Below are positions 6,312-6,349 of a DNA stretch of 6,349 nt, piece after piece; position 1 is the first letter of the stretch, and the number at the start of each line of letters is the position of its first letter. Made by a program: the position numbers and the translations under genes. Source of the stretch: Spirochaeta sp. (lineage in GTDB: Bacteria; Spirochaetota; Spirochaetia; DSM-2461); the NCBI GenBank assembly GCA_030592625.1, contig JAUVIY010000155.1, forward strand, positions 1 through 6,349. Direction: 5' to 3'. The notes beneath the pieces are model-generated. The model was not told where the DNA came from. It made no database searches and saw only the letters and a list, made by a program, of their open reading frames with translations.

Positions 6312-6338
6312 GCAGTTTCCCGCAGGGCGGGAAATTGC
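6312..6338 (+). terminator. Strong hairpin after the operon; possible terminator lacking a U-tract
   Basis: The arms at 6312-6323 and 6327-6338 pair over 12 positions, 11 Watson-Crick and one G-U, around a three-base AGG loop. The core TTTCCCGC/GCGGGAAA is a perfect inverted repeat. It lies 40 bases after the SDR stop, a good place for transcription termination or for protecting the 3' end of the mRNA. The bases that follow (GTAATGCGTTA) are not a run of T, so a classical intrinsic terminator on the + strand is not fully supported. It may also be one copy of a dispersed palindromic element, or part of a bidirectional structure continuing past the window. Confidence 0.5.
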
Positions 6339-6349
6339 GTAATGCGTTA

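Overview
The window carries six genes, all on the + strand and tightly packed from 57 to 6271, with about 56 bases of upstream sequence and 78 bases of downstream sequence. Base composition looks moderately GC-rich (roughly mid-50s percent by eye). All starts are ATG with purine-rich Shine-Dalgarno sites. This is bacterial DNA. Nothing in the window fixes the phylum; a spirochaete or a deltaproteobacterial-type organism would fit the gene mix, but this is only a guess. No tRNA, rRNA, CRISPR array, insertion sequence or integrase is visible.

Layout: (i) 1-36, possibly the last codons of an upstream gene, overlapped by a short imperfect hairpin; (ii) 57-1292, a radical SAM protein with a SPASM/twitch-like C-terminal cysteine cluster; (iii) 1289-2512, a GT1-type (UGT/GtfB-like) glycosyltransferase; (iv) 2534-2887, a small SCP2-like (sterol carrier protein 2) lipid-binding protein; (v) 2887-4005, a LuxE-family acyl-protein synthetase; (vi) 4002-5447, a LuxC-family acyl-CoA/acyl-protein reductase; (vii) 5444-6271, a classical short-chain dehydrogenase/reductase; (viii) 6272-6349, an intergenic stretch holding a strong 12-bp hairpin without a clear U-tract.

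Four of the five gene junctions overlap by 1 or 4 bases (ATGA or TAATG), and the fifth is a 21-base gap with a strong ribosome binding site. The six genes therefore look like one translationally coupled operon. LuxE plus LuxC is the ATP- and NADPH-dependent fatty acid reductase core known from bioluminescence. Here there is no luciferase (luxA/luxB) and no LuxD thioesterase, so the core is probably used for something other than light. My working model is: LuxE activates a free carboxylic acid as an acyl-adenylate and passes the acyl group to LuxC; LuxC releases an aldehyde; the SDR reduces the aldehyde, or a related carbonyl, to an alcohol; the SCP2-like protein binds or shuttles the hydrophobic intermediate; the GT1 enzyme glycosylates a hydroxyl; and the radical SAM enzyme makes a further, unknown modification. 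The product would be a modified, perhaps glycosylated, lipid or small molecule. The individual family calls are well supported by motifs; the pathway and product are inference.
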